A stretch of 64,000 nt of DNA from Sialis fuliginosa (GCA_961205875.1 OY540813.1:17641001-17705000); one strand, 5' to 3'. Counted from the stretch's first letter, positions 38,135 to 50,689 are shown. The notes: generated by a model not told the origin, from the sequence alone. Numbers and translations: made by a program.

Positions 38135-38172
38135 TATCATATATTAATCTACTAGTAGATTAATATATGATA
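38135..38172. repeat. perfect 38-bp palindrome
   Basis: The left arm (38135-38153, TATCATATATTAATCTACT) is the exact reverse complement of 38154-38172 with no loop. It lies between two convergent genes, just past the poly(A) signal of the THAP-DDE gene. It could extrude as a cruciform, or form a hairpin in read-through RNA from either strand. Confidence 0.9.
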
Positions 38173-38382
38173 TTATGTACCATATCGGAACTTCACCTAA
38201 TAACATACATAAATAAAAGTGATGAAGTAATTGAAGAATATGCAACCAATAAAGAAAAAAAAATTGTCGGTATTTTTTTTTTGTCAGAAAATGTATTTTT
38301 TTACTTATGATATATTATTTTTTTAATAAAAAATATGAACAATGAATTTAAAAACGTCTTTTATTTCTACAGACATTATACA

Positions 38383-38462
38383 TAACACATTGTTGACCAG
38401 CCACGAGTTAACTCTTGTTTTAATGCTCAAATGTTGTAAAATTGCTGATCAACAATGTGTTA
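38383..38462. repeat. stem-loop with 19-nt arms and 42-nt loop
   Basis: The arm TAACACATTGTTGACCAGC (38383-38401) pairs with 38444-38462, with one mismatch in 19. It lies between the convergent 3' ends of the THAP-DDE gene and the first THEM6-like gene. It may be a tiny MITE or a hairpin in the 3' region of either transcript. Confidence 0.7.
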
Positions 38463-38549
38463 AAGTTATGTTACATTATTATATCCACCTAGTGAAAGTA
38501 AAAAAACATGATCTCTATAAAATCACACTGCTCAAAACATTAATATCAT

Positions 38550-38555
38550 TTTATT
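38550..38555 (-). terminator. poly(A) signal of the proximal THEM6-like gene
   Basis: TTTATT on the + strand reads AATAAA on the minus strand, about 53 nt after the stop codon at 38608. Confidence 0.5.
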
Positions 38556-38607
38556 AAAAAATAATTCAACTTCAAAATAATGTTATATTATGATATAAAA
38601 ACTTAAT

Positions 38608-41600
38608 CTAATCAGATTTCCTTAATCTGGCACTAGTAATTTCAACACTTTGCATCCAGTGTCGTACTTCTTCTGGACATTCTGACTTCTTGTAATCTTT
38701 TCCAAGCAATTGCTTCATCATTTCATCTACATTTACACCAACAATATCTTGTTTACTAATTGAAACAGCTCTCACAAATTCATCTTTTAGTGTAATGAAA
38801 TGTTGTTCGAGGAATAAACTCTTCTCATCCCAATGAATTAACTGAAAAAATAACAATTATATTAACAATAATTGTAGTCCATGATAGAAGTAACAAGTAG
38901 GTGTACATATGAACATTTTTGAGCATGCAACTGATTGGAAAATCAAAATTGATACTGCATTTAAGCAGAGATGTGCTGCACAAATGGCCCCGCGGGTAGA
39001 TCAGCCCCACGCCGAAATTTTAATATGAGCCTACATTTTATTATTTAAATTAAGTAAACCCGGATTCAAAAAAAATGAAAATATTTATAGGTATTTAAAA
39101 AAAAATACATATCAATATAGAGTGCACCAAAAAATTTCAAATTTTGGCAGCGTTGATCCTGTAAAAAATTGTTACATAGGTACCATTTGAAAGCTTAGAC
39201 CGCTTAGACGACCGTACTGATTCTGAGCTTCAAAATGTTTTTTGGTATATTTTACATTAAGTTATTAAAGTTTTCGGCTAATATCGTCATTTTCACTTAA
39301 CGAACTTTGACAAAATAGTATACCTTGGATAACGCTAATTCCCAGTGATACATTTTTTCTTTCATCAGGTGGATAAAAAAAAATAGTAGAGAAAATAAAA
39401 TAAAAGAGATTTTGATGCTTACAATTCAAGCTTAAAATTGGTATAAATGAAATTTAGTTGCAATTTTTTTAAATACGAATTTAAAACTAGACACTATGAA
39501 ATGCTTTTTTGTACCATTTGTTCAGTTTGTAAAAGCTCATGAAGTGAAAAGAACTCAGTGAAAAAAATTTGAGAAAATTTTTTTTTGAAGAGTATAAACT
39601 GTAGAATTTTTAGACGAACCCTTTATTAGCCTATAACTTATTAAGATTGAAAGTTATCAGTCGTTCACCTTTAAAATTTATACCTATTGTATTCATTTTT
39701 AAATTAATAAATAAACATAAACTACAGTTATTTACCTTTGTATTGACTTTATAAAATGTAAAAATAGGAATACTTCTTCTATATCGAATATTCGAAGCAC
39801 CTTGTAACGCTGTTCCCTTATTCTTAACAATGGCAGCATATAGTCCACTGCGTTCATAATATTCAAACCTCGCAAAATCTAGCTCCCTGATATATCTAGC
39901 ATTGTTCATATGTCTAATGAAAATATCTACATCTTGAGTTGTGCAAACACCTGAAAAATAATAATAAATAATAATCAAGGGTGGTTTTAATATATCTAAA
40001 GTATTAAGCCCTTAAATTGCAGTACAACCTCTATATAGCGATTTTAATTGTTTATGCAGCATGCATTGATCGAAATATCTTGAACTTTTTTGTATAACAA
40101 CATAATAAAAATTTCAAAAAAAAATATAGGTACATCAGAAAAGTTATCAATGAAAAACAATGCTTTTCATTTTTCGATATTTACTATAATAAAAATGTGA
40201 ATTTTTATGTAAATACCGGCAGGTACCTATCTAATAATTAACAGAACACCGCCTGTAATTTTTTATTTATTTATTTTAAAAAAGATATCTACAAATTAAA
40301 TCAATTTGCTGCGTGCGTCATATTTGCGGAAGTAAATTTTTAAAATTTAACGTTCTATTACTGAAATTTATTATGGCTACTTTCAAAAACTGTTAATATT
40401 GATTTGCGTGTTACTTACAAAATTCAGACTGAATTTAATTAAAAAATGTGTTTATTTATTCTGAAGTTCTTTAAAATAATTATTAAATAAAATAGATTTT
40501 AAAACTTTTTGTTTTTACTTATGCCTTGGCACTTTACAGAAACGGTCTCCGTCACCGCTTCGACCTTGCAAATCTATTATATGTGATTCAATACAAGTGG
40601 CATGTTAACTGCGTCGAAACGGCACTGCGTTTTGACGCAGGAGACTGTTTCTGTAAAGTGCCAAGGCTTTATTTTTACATCATCATCAATAAAGCAACAT
40701 TCGAAAAAAATATTTGCACTTCTACTATAAAAACACAATTTAAAAATGTAAGTTTTTCCTTCCTTATTATTATACTGTAAATTCATATATATAATACATA
40801 TGCATATGTATGTATGCTATGACTGTACAAGCTCAAATAATAGGTAATTAGTTATCAATGAAACAATACAATACAAAACTAATAAAACTTGATTACTCAG
40901 ACCTAAAATACGAACATATTCTACTCGACATATTATATGAAATAACTATTACAAAATACTTCTATATTACAATACATTTATACCTGATAACAGGACCGTA
41001 CCTAAAGACTCTGAGGCCCCGGGGTAGCAAGTTACAGCCCTGCCTGATAGTAGGTATAAAAATTAAAGAAAATAATAGAAACAAGGTATCAAACGTATTA
41101 CACCAGTGACTACTTCTATTTTTGGTATAAAATTAGACAACCGCTTTAAGATAAGTAAGTAATTTTAATCTCTAATCAAAGCAATTCATAAATCTTATCC
41201 ATTTATTAATTCTAAAAAAATATTGAAAGCACCTAACATAAGACATGTTTTAAAAACATCTTGGTGTCAAAAATATTTTAATTGATTAGTATAACATAAC
41301 ATAATTCTTCTTCGAACGTTTCTGGAGCATTATTTTCCTAATAAATCAATCAATAATTTTATCGTACATATGACCATTTTCAATTTAATATAGTAATAGT
41401 AAATTAATAATAAAAAGCTATGTACCATCTGACATCTCAATAATGCAAGATAATTATTTTTTTATCAAAAATGACGTCAGTAATATTTACAAGCTAAAAA
41501 TTGATGCATCTAAAGTGAAATTAGCAAATACATTTCTAAATAGTTAACTTTCAAAAAATTGTTTTTATTTGCCAAACTAGGTATGAGTTGATTTATGTAT

Positions 41601-43398
41601 GAAAGTATATGTTTTTATAGGAATATAACAGTACCTGATGAATGCGAATCCAATCATGTTGGATAAATTAGAACAAAATTCTCACGTAAAAATAATGCCT
41701 ATACATAAAAAGAATCTTTTTACAATAATATTACGGTATTGTTGCCTACATCTATACAGTTGTTTATATATTTTATTGGTAAACAATCTTCAGTGGCGTA
41801 ACTGGACGTTATTTGAGATAGATAAAAAAACAGGGTTCAATATCTTGTAGACTAGTAGTTTCTAAAGTGTGCGTCGCGGCGTCCTTACAGGGGCGCCGCG
41901 GATTATTTCATATCTTTCATAATATTGTTTTATTTGAAATGAATTAATTTGTTAAATAATGCAGTTGTTTGATTTGTTGTAATTATTTTTATCTCTTATG
42001 ATTAGTCATGCTTTGACTCAGGAAATGGCGCCAGGAGAAAACCTTATTCGAAAAAGTTTGGAAACCACTGCTATAGACTTTAATATGACAATTTGAAATA
42101 ATAATTATTATAAAATATTATAGTTATACCAAATTACCTAATCTAATATAAATGAAAATGTAAGTTAAAAAAAATTCATTAAAAGTTACACATATTCATA
42201 TTCATATTCAATATTCAATATTCATAGAATAGTATCTGTGTGAATCGTACCGTCTAATCCCCGCTCACCACTGCAATCTTAAATGAAACAGACTATAAAT
42301 GTTATTGTGCATCCGCTTAATACAATAAGTAATGTATTTACATGTCTTTATTCTGTGATTTACATATAGCTTGTTTTAGAAAATATCCATGCAATCAGCA
42401 AAAATGAATAATGTCAATAAAATTCATTGAATATTCAAATTATGCAAAAGAAATATAATTGTCTTGTCTATGTATGCATATATTGTGTATTTATATACAA
42501 TGACCTTTAGTTATATACAATGTAAATGGTCAAAATTAAAAACTTGCCGTTAAAGTCATCATGCGAAACAATACCATACTTATATTATTTTTTTCAAATA
42601 TCTACTAAAGTTAACTAACTGGAAATACGTTGATATTATCTTTATCAGATATAATAATATAAATAGAAAACCTTCCTAAAATAATTAAATGCAACTAATA
42701 CAGCATTCATATTATGGTAAATTAAAAATAAGTAATTATAGTACTACCGGTAATAACTAATTATAAAATAGTTAACCGGAAATTCACGAAAGTACATAAA
42801 TAACATTAATTCATACACATTCTCAAACTTTGAGAATATATGTATAGATATGAGTGATTCTTTTAACTATCAGGAGGATTCTTCTTATCACTGAAGACAT
42901 TACTGCAATCGTTTTTATTTATTATAATTTAAAAATGCATTTGGCACTGTTTTAAAAATTTACGACTCTACAAAATAAAACATAAAATGAACTTCTAAAA
43001 CTAAAGTAACCATTTATTATTTTTGAAAATGTGATTTCATTCATTTAAAAAAATGAGTTAATTCTACAATATACTTAGGTTCATGTATTTGCAGTTTTCT
43101 CCTCAATTTATCCTCTATTTAATATAAAAACTGACATTTTAATAACCGTATCTCAATAGTTTCCCAAATACAAAGCCATACAAACATATAACTTACCGTA
43201 GATTGTTGTGACGTCTGTTGGTTTGACTCTCGGTCTACATAACCGGCCAAAGCCAATTGTGAAGAGGATTCTTATGAAATAATTCACATCCCAGGTTATG
43301 TAGAGTATGGCCACGAATAGTGCCACAAACAGTAGCATCACGTTGACGGTATCGAAGCTGATGAACAGCCGGGACAAGTCGAAGTAGTACGACGACAT
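38608..43398 (-). CDS. THEM6-like hot-dog-fold protein, copy A
   Basis: Three minus-strand exons: 43197-43398, 39736-39950 and 38608-38841, total 651 nt or 216 residues, with introns of 3246 and 894 nt. Phases are 1 then 0, and all junctions are GT-AG. The start is ATG at 43398; the frame stays open to a GTG at 43416 but no ATG lies there. Exon 1 carries a hydrophobic anchor (about residues 18-38, from [11 protein letters not shown]). Exon 2 has the family signature [15 protein letters not shown], then YYERSGLY and the RYRRS strand. Exon 3 holds [14 protein letters not shown] and ends [12 protein letters not shown]6 proteins have the 4HBT acyl-CoA thioesterase fold and a membrane or secretory N-terminus, about 208 residues in mammals; catalytic activity is not well established. 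Its 3' end faces that of the THAP-DDE gene. Copy B lies upstream on the same strand with the same exon structure. Confidence 0.9.
40523..40667. mobile_element. 145-bp MITE family 5
   Basis: It starts GCCTTGGCACTTTACAGAAA and ends with the complement (TTTCTGTAAAGTGCCAAGGC). It lies in intron 1 of THEM6-like copy A. A longer copy with complete arms is at 46890-47065. Confidence 0.85.
41853..42070. mobile_element. hAT-like MITE with CAGTGGTTT-type ends
   Basis: The right end reads AAAGTTTGGAAACCACTG and the left end TAGTAGTTTCTAAAGTGTGC, a common hAT terminus followed by GTCGCGG. Flanks TTGTAGAC and CTATAGAC match at 6 of 8. It lies in intron 1 of THEM6-like copy A. Confidence 0.65.
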
Positions 43399-43419
43399 AG
43401 TGGTTCTGTATGACACAGC

Positions 43420-43500
43420 GGCTTTGGAACTGACTGCGAGTTCAACGCCGTGAACTTAGATTGAACAGGTGTAGAAGTGGGGGTTTACGGAAAGGTATTA
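43420..43500 (-). promoter_or_regulatory. probable promoter/5' UTR of THEM6-like copy A
   Basis: This segment directly upstream of the start codon is richer in GC and CpG than its surroundings (ACACAGCGGC, CAACGCCGTG). No TATA box is clear. The call rests on position and base composition only. Confidence 0.3.
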
Positions 43501-44565
43501 TTGTAGCCAGTGGCGGTAATATAGCTAAATATAGGTAAACATGCTTGGATTTTTTATTTAAATATTTGAATATATAAAATAAAATAGAGAAATAAATAAG
43601 TACACTTAAAATATCTTAGTATTTTATTTTTTTATTGTATTATTGTTAGAAATATGAAATTAACTATAGGTATATCATTATTATTTTAGACAAACTGTAC
43701 GAAAATGCTTAAAAATTGTACTGCTTTCCTAGAGTAGGTACCTCTAGGGGTTATTTTAATGTGTAGTTGTAGCTTCTTTCTATGTATAAATATACAGTTC
43801 CAAAAATGAATAAATTCCGGTTCAATTCCCTGGTCGAAACTTTAAAGACATCCTATATTTAAAAAATAACTTAAAGTATAAAAATACAGGAGTCAAATAG
43901 AAATCCGTAAAGTTCGTAAGACGACATTGAAGTCAGGAGTGGATTGCAGCCAGTTTGCGTGAACCGTTACTTCTACATATTATTTGTCATAGTCTATAGT
44001 GAATCGACACATCTCTTATACTTTTTATAGTGGATTCAATTGAGGCGATTATTTCTGAAACTGAAGACATTATTTGGAATTTAAATTAAAATATGTATTG
44101 AGGAAAACCTTCAAGTGCACCAATTTTTTATGATTTTTTTTTATTGTCAGTAAAAAAATTGGGTGGTACTGAAAAAAATGTTTGCATTCCTCAGCAGTCC
44201 TGGTCAAAATTAAAAAATTAAAGTTTTTTAAAACTCTACTGATTAGGGGTGTACCGGAATTCCGGTCCGGCCGGAATTCACGATTTTATTCCGGTTCCGG
44301 TCGGATTTTTACGGAATTTTTAAATTTATATAAGAATACGTTATTTTTGTTTAAAAAATCAAACATAAATATAATAATTATAATATAACAACATTTTATT
44401 AGTAAACATTTTAATGGAGACAATCAATAACACAAATGCAGTTTTTTAACATTATGTGCAGGAAAAGAATGAGTGTAATTATAACATTAATTGACCTTAA
44501 AAAAATAAGTAATTTTTTTATAATATATTAACAAAAATATCATTATATTAAACTGTTCAATTATA

Positions 44566-45532
44566 CAGGATGAGTCATATCAGGTGGAACAAACTTGAAC
44601 AGTTGATCGAGAAAAATATTTTAAGAAAAAAAGTTCATATATACATGTGTTTGGAAACTCTTCGCGAGAGAGCTACAGACTCTCAAATATTTTGTCTAAA
44701 ATTAGTTTTTATTTAATATTTTGAGAACCCATTATGATACAATTATGAAATTTTATAATCGGTTTAGTATTAAACACGTATTAATACTAAACCGATTATA
44801 CAAAAGAAAGATCGAGTGAAAATTTTAAAATAGGAGAACAATTTTTCTTTAAAAAACGATCGCAAAGCTTTTCATATTTTCGATAATAAAACAAAGGTAC
44901 AATTCATTTTATTCATTATTGAAAAAAATCACAATTGCCATGAAAAATTAAAATATGTTTGTTAGTCGATGCGTCATAAAACTACAACAATCACTCGAAT
45001 GCAATATTAAAAAGTCAAGTAAGCTTTGGAAAAAAGAATGGTTGATGTTTAAAAATTTTATATTTATTAAAATTCGTTGCTTATTTTGTTAATGTATAAC
45101 AGCAATGCTGGCTTTAGGGAGGGAGGCTGGGTGACCGCTCGGAGTGCCAGTTCAGAAGGGGCGGCGGACGGCCACATGGAGAAAAACTTAACTTGTATTC
45201 TAGCAGATTTTTTTAAGAAAAAAAATAAGAACAAAAAAAACTAGATATAACTCAAAGAGCCCACTGACCCCATACATCCCTGGTCTAAATAATCATTGGT
45301 TGCTACAGGAAATCGATAACATGTATTGATACTAAACCGGGTATCAAATTTAATTACAGTATCACAATGGGTTCTCAAAATATTAAATAAAAACTAATCT
45401 GAGACAAAATCATTGAGCGTCTGTAGCTCCCTTACGAAAAGTTTCCGGACACATGTTTATATGAACTTTTTTACTTGGAATTTTTTTCTTAATAAACTGT
45501 TCTACTTTGTTCCACCTGATATGACTCTCCTG
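44566..45532. mobile_element. 967-bp element with about 200-bp terminal inverted repeats
   Basis: The left end (CAGGATGAGTCATATCAGGT, 44566) and right end (ACCTGATATGACTCTCCTG, to 45532) are inverted copies, and the pairing continues through GAGAACCCATTATGATA / TATCACAATGGGTTCTC. TATA flanks both sides. The interior includes a GC-rich patch at 45110-45180 and no transposase frame. Confidence 0.85.
44755..44799. repeat. perfect 19-bp hairpin with 7-nt loop
   Basis: ATAATCGGTTTAGTATTAA (44755-44773) is followed by a 7-nt loop and its exact complement (44781-44799). It lies at the inner edge of the left arm of the 44566-45532 element; a related motif GATACTAAACCGGGTATC lies near its right arm at 45329-45346. 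Confidence 0.85.
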
Positions 45533-46889
45533 TATATCAAAGATTTTCGAAAATTTTCAATTGTTATGATGTAAAAATAAGACTTGTTCTGAAGTTTTTA
45601 TAATACTCTAGCCCTACATATGTTTTCTTCAAAAACATTTCATTTCTCTCCGAATAGACTGATGCATACTAATCTGAACTTACCTAATAGTATTAAGATA
45701 ATGCAGTATTGTTTATGATACATGCGCTATAGTATAATAGCAATATTGGTACAAATGTTCAAAAAATACTACTCTTCACCAAAAAATTAACTTCATTTTT
45801 ATCTCATTTTTTATATATTTCTGTGATTATTTTTATCATCATCTCAATACTCGTATATATTTTTATATCAACTTTCTCTGATATCAGATAATCGATTTAT
45901 GTGTTTATTTTTGTGCTATAATACTGACTGACATTCTTATTGAAGAATGTTCAAAATCAAAATATCGAAATATTGCATAAAGGTTTTAAAGTTTAAAGTA
46001 AATATAAATATGTTCATGTTATCTAATGTTAATTTAATTATTATTTATGTACCTGTATACCATGAACCAGAACGTTGCTTACCTTTTATTTGTTGACGTA
46101 CATACATACAATGTTTTTTTCCTACTTAACATTTTCTTCTTCGGCCCGCTATGCATTTGCATTTGGTTGGAGGGATAGAAAAAATTGCGGATTGTTTTCA
46201 AATAACCTTTTTTTCACTTTTGAAACAAAATTGTCTGGTGTAAGCAATTAAATGACCTTTTTTGCTCACTCAAAAAATTTTAATTTTTCTCTCAAAATTT
46301 TTCAATTTTTACAAAACGAATTGAAGAGGAGGAACACTGATACAAAAATATTCGCCCCTATATATTTCTATTATATTTTTACATGATTCCTATACTACCC
46401 CTTACTCCGATATAGCCCACCCCAAACCTGCTTATGTCGCTGGCTGTCCCATTCTTTAATATACAGTACATAATTTCATAAACGCATAAAAATAGTAAAA
46501 AATATATTGCTAAGTTGTTAAAATATTATTTCTTATTTAATAAACTATTCATATTTAAGATACGCCACTGAGTACCTTAGTATGCACTCAACAGAAAAAA
46601 ACTATTATTTTTTTGATACACATATTATGTACCTACCTATACATTTATGCATTTGTTTGATAAGTAACAGTTAAACAGGTTATACTTACGAATAAGTACT
46701 TAATGTAACTGTACAATACAACTTAACAAATTACGGGAATAATTAAATATTGCTTGCTTCTACAAATAATACGTAACATTAACATTTAAATAAAAAAACA
46801 CAAATAAAATAGACATTATATTTATATTTTAACTGCAAAATAAAATACATGATTTATCCGTTTCTGTAAGTAAATGGTTCACAATTAAA

Positions 46890-47065
46890 GCCTTGGCACT
46901 TTACAGAAACGATCTCGCTTCGATCTTGCAAATCTATTATATGTGATTCAATACAAGTGGCATGTTAGCTGCGTCGAAACGACGCTGCGTTTTGACCCAG
47001 CTAACATGTAATAGATTTACAAGGTCGAAGCGATGACGGAGACCATTTCTATAAAGTGCCAAGGT
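46890..47065. mobile_element. 176-bp MITE family 5, longer copy
   Basis: The left arm (GCCTTGGCACTTTACAGAAA, GCTTCGATCTTGCAAATC) is mirrored by the right arm (GATTTACAAGGTCGAAGCG, ATAAAGTGCCAAGGT). This copy keeps the inner parts of both arms, which the 40523 copy has partly lost. Confidence 0.85.
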
Positions 47066-47922
47066 TTAAGATATTACCAAAAACAATAAAAACCTCACTC
47101 ACATATAAATTAATTACATATGTTTAATACATTTTCATATAAAAATGATACAAACTAAATTATATTAAAAACCTATTAAAAAAATCAAATATTTTTTTGA
47201 AATATCACAAAAAATAAACGAAATTAATATCGATTTATTTCAATCACTTTTGTAATTACCAAATTTGACTCAATCGATTTGATAAATATTTCATTCATTC
47301 ATTTCAAACAGTGTTGGAGAAAAATCTCCTTCAAACCCTTCAATACAGGAAGAGTTCTAAGAACTCTGTGACCTTTAGTTATAAGTCTTTCAGTGCAGTC
47401 TTAAATAATGCAATACTTCTTCCATATACGAATATCTTTATAGAAGTACCAACCAAAGGTTAAATTAATTGTTTTTCTTTGACAAAATGATTTCGCATTT
47501 TCTAATTAAATCAGCTAGTTTCAAATATTGTTAATTACAGTTTATATTTAGAACTAATACATATAAGGCAAAAATCATCATGTTGGCTATTAGTAAATAC
47601 CACATATTAGCAATCACTGTACAAATCATTCATATTGCTTTTACCAAATGTTCCCAACAACGTTACGATTCTTTTTGTTGATTTAAACGAAAATAATATC
47701 AGTGCATATTTTCTATTTTTCAAAGCTAAATATATTTATTTATTTCTAATATCTACTGATAATTTCTATACAACATCCAACATTTAAATGATTCTAGAAA
47801 ACAGTATGTTTTAAAGATTTAATAAAGGTACTAAAAACTTATAACTCATCTTATATGTACGTAAAATCTATATTTCATAGTAAAAGGGTAAATTACGCCA
47901 TAAATTATGAAAAATCGACCAA

Positions 47923-48240
47923 TACCCGGTATTATAAAGAATTTGCTTGAATGCAAAAACAAATTCGCTTCCAGCGAACGCTATCTGCTAGGCACTGAAT
48001 ATAAATGACAACACACTCACTCATCATTCATATGATAACCTTAACGCATGTGCGATTAGAACAATCAGTGACTTAAAATAAGTGTACCTTATAAAATACA
48101 TAGTATTTACAATATTATACATTTATTACCACTGCTTTAAAATATCGAGTAATTTCATAAATATTTGACACCTAGCAGATAGTGTTACCTGGAAGTTAAT
48201 TTGCTTTTGCACTCAAGCAAATTTATTATAATACCGGGCA
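47923..48240. mobile_element. MITE family 1, second copy
   Basis: It starts TACCCGGTATTATAAAGAA and ends TTATAATACCGGGCA, with the same long inverted arms as the 8894-9225 copy. It is flanked by CAA on both sides. It lies between the two THEM6-like genes. Confidence 0.85.
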
Positions 48241-48445
48241 CAAATGTATCAGATTGTATTAATTTCAGAATTTATGAGAATATTTATTTTTGTTTTGATG
48301 TTGAGACAATTTTTATATCAAGACAAGTCTTCTGAGATCGTTTGAAGATTATTAAGTAACATTAATACGTACAATCTCGCTAATTGGAAACCATAAAAAC
48401 TAGCCTATCATATAATTACTGAATGTGTCGAAAAACTGGATATAC

Positions 48446-48682
48446 CTAGAGTCACTCCAGTAAGAGTCTGGACAGCGCGGATAGATTTTTGGTTGATTGT
48501 AGTAGCCAAGTCTCACAGCCGTATTTTCTGATATTATCAGTCAACATCATTAAATATACTTTATATTATTACATTATGTTCAATTTTAATGGTAATTTTT
48601 TTATACTTGCTAAAAATAACACGCAAATGATCTTATTAAAACGCCGATTTCGCTAAAAATGGTGACGCTTGAGTGACTCTAG
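48446..48682. mobile_element. MITE with CTAGAGTCACTC ends
   Basis: CTAGAGTCACTC at the left and GAGTGACTCTAG at the right are perfect 12-bp inverted repeats about 237 bp apart. Flanks ATATACCT and ATGTACCT are similar but overlap the repeat end by two bases, so the duplication is uncertain. Confidence 0.6.
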
Positions 48683-49703
48683 ATGTACCTACATAGAAAA
48701 TAAAATAAACAATTTTTGTTTCATTCAACGTTGAACTACTGTACATGTAGATATATACATTGTATATAAAACACTGTTTGGAGGACTGCAAGCTCAAAAA
48801 CATCTAATTACTGAACTTGTCTAACTAACAAATGTCTGATTAGCGAACTTGTACTTCATTATTAGTCCACTGCAATAGCTATATATACATTATACATATA
48901 CCTATTTTTTAATAAAACCTTTTGCATTTGGATTGTTTCGATAAATAGGTCAAAGTTTATATGATTCAACTTTACGCTCGTTCCTAAATAATTTTTAGGG
49001 GCATTCTATTAGAAAACCGTCGATTAGGTATATAGTGACCTCTTAGATTTTTTTTAAATTTTCATATGTGATATAAACCATCAACAAATAAATATAATTA
49101 ACAAAATTTTTGCGATCGGAAACGTCGTTTACCCGTTGTGAGTAACGAAAGTCGCCACGCGACATTTATACGACTTTTTGAAGTCTGCGTTATAGTTACC
49201 TTGACTAAATTAAACATATTAGTCGTTAGATCTCCATATTAAGTATTTAGACTGCCCCTAGGCCCCGTACTGATACAATTTTACTCAAAAGGTTTCATTA
49301 AAATCGGTTTATAGAGGCCCGATTTAATCATTTTGCTGTTTTTCAGTCTATAATTGCAGCGGACGAACATTCAAAAAATAAAAAAATAAAAACTATCTGC
49401 AACAACTGACAGATTAAAATAAGTATTTTGAAGATACTAACAATTATGATTCCCTAATGTGGAAATCAATGGACAATGGAACTATGTACATAACGTACAC
49501 TAAAAGATCTCTGAAGCAAAAACGTAGCTAGAAAAAGTATAAATTCCAAAGAGGCTATATATAAAATAATTAATATTATCCATTATTTTTATTGTCTACC
49601 ATGTAAATCTTTAAAATCCTAAAATAATATATAATTCATTTTGTATTATTAATTTAAGTAAGTTTACAATATAACATTATCTTCTCCTACATTAATGGTA
49701 ATC

Positions 49704-49809
49704 GATCTTGACTTCTGGGTGTAAGCCGCGTCGTTTTAGTCGTGTTATCGGCCAACGTTTCGTCACACATTGCAGTGGACATATTTACGACCAAACAGAA
49801 ACCAAGATC
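49704..49809 (-). ncRNA. structured RNA element, hammerhead-like core (copy 1)
   Basis: Read on the minus strand, a core GTCCACTGCAATGTGTGACG followed by AAAC forms a small stem-loop plus the GAAAC of hammerhead ribozymes. It is enclosed by a 14-bp outer stem: GATCTTGGTTTCTG pairs with CAGAAGTCAAGATC using two G-U pairs. Copy 2 at 61559-61663 keeps the fold with different bases. Penelope-like retroelements carry hammerhead motifs, which is the likeliest source. The full CUGAUGA box is not present here, so self-cleavage is uncertain. Confidence 0.45.
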
Positions 49810-50057
49810 CATGTCAAGATCACCGCGGAAGCCTGAAGACTTATTAATGGTAATCATTTACAAATGCTATAGAAATTGCTAATTTCTGATATATAGGCAC
49901 TTTTTCTTCTTTCTTGCCATTCTTGGCCCAAAAATATGATATTTTGAAAATATTTAAACGAGTCACACATAGCAGCGTTTAGTTCCATAACGTTAATGTA
50001 GCCTCTTTAGAATTAAAAGATCGCCTACGTGCCTCCTTTGAGATACATACCGTATAG

Positions 50058-50689
50058 TAGAACTGAGCGCATGAAAATTTTTACTTACTATCACACATTC
50101 ACAAATTCATTTACTTTTTTACTGATACTGACCTTTTACACACTAGCAACTTTTAGTAGCGCGACTATCGCGGGTCTTAGTAGTATTTTTTAATATAAAA
50201 ATGTGAATTTAAATTTTATTTCTTGATTTAAAATAATCATTTTATATTCCTACATTTTTGTAAATGAACAAAAAAGCAGCAATAAAAAATTCGTTTTGAT
50301 CATAGACATAGAGAATGGACCAGGCATCTGACTCGAACACAGAACCGTGTCAAAAGAAAGAGATAGAAACAGATTTGGAATAACTGTGTAATTCTATATC
50401 TATGTTCCAAACTACACTGCATCTCTCTCTCCTTTTTTGAACAGATGTTACACCATTGAGTTAATACAGAATGCACTGTCCATTCTCTATGTCTATGGTT
50501 TTGATAATATATTTTATTAATGATTTTAATTTAAACTAGTAGGTATTATAAAATATTTATTGGAATATCAGAAATAACAAAAAATTTTTTTTTTCCATCT
50601 TCGAAATGTATAACTCACGCCCGACAAAAATACATTAACTCAAAGTCACGCGTGATCCATGATCGGGTTATGGTCTGCGCCCAACTCTA
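50058..50689. mobile_element. diverged hAT-type MITE, relative of the 6984-7538 element
   Basis: The ends TAGAACTGAGCGC and GCGCCCAACTCTA match the termini of the 6984-7538 element. The interior is CACGC-rich near the right end. The flanks share only TATAG, so the target duplication has decayed. A second MITE is inserted at 50301-50497. Confidence 0.75.
50301..50497. mobile_element. 197-bp MITE nested in an older MITE, hAT-like
   Basis: The termini CATAGACATAGAGAATGGAC and its exact complement GTCCATTCTCTATGTCTATG form 20-bp perfect inverted repeats. Both sides carry GTTTTGAT (50293-50300 and 50498-50505), an intact 8-bp target duplication. There is no coding capacity. It interrupts the older element at 50058-50689. 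Confidence 0.92.

Noticed and set aside
43399-43416. Upstream GTG start for THEM6-like copy A
   Set aside because: The ATG at 43398 is in frame and adequate; non-ATG initiation has no support here.
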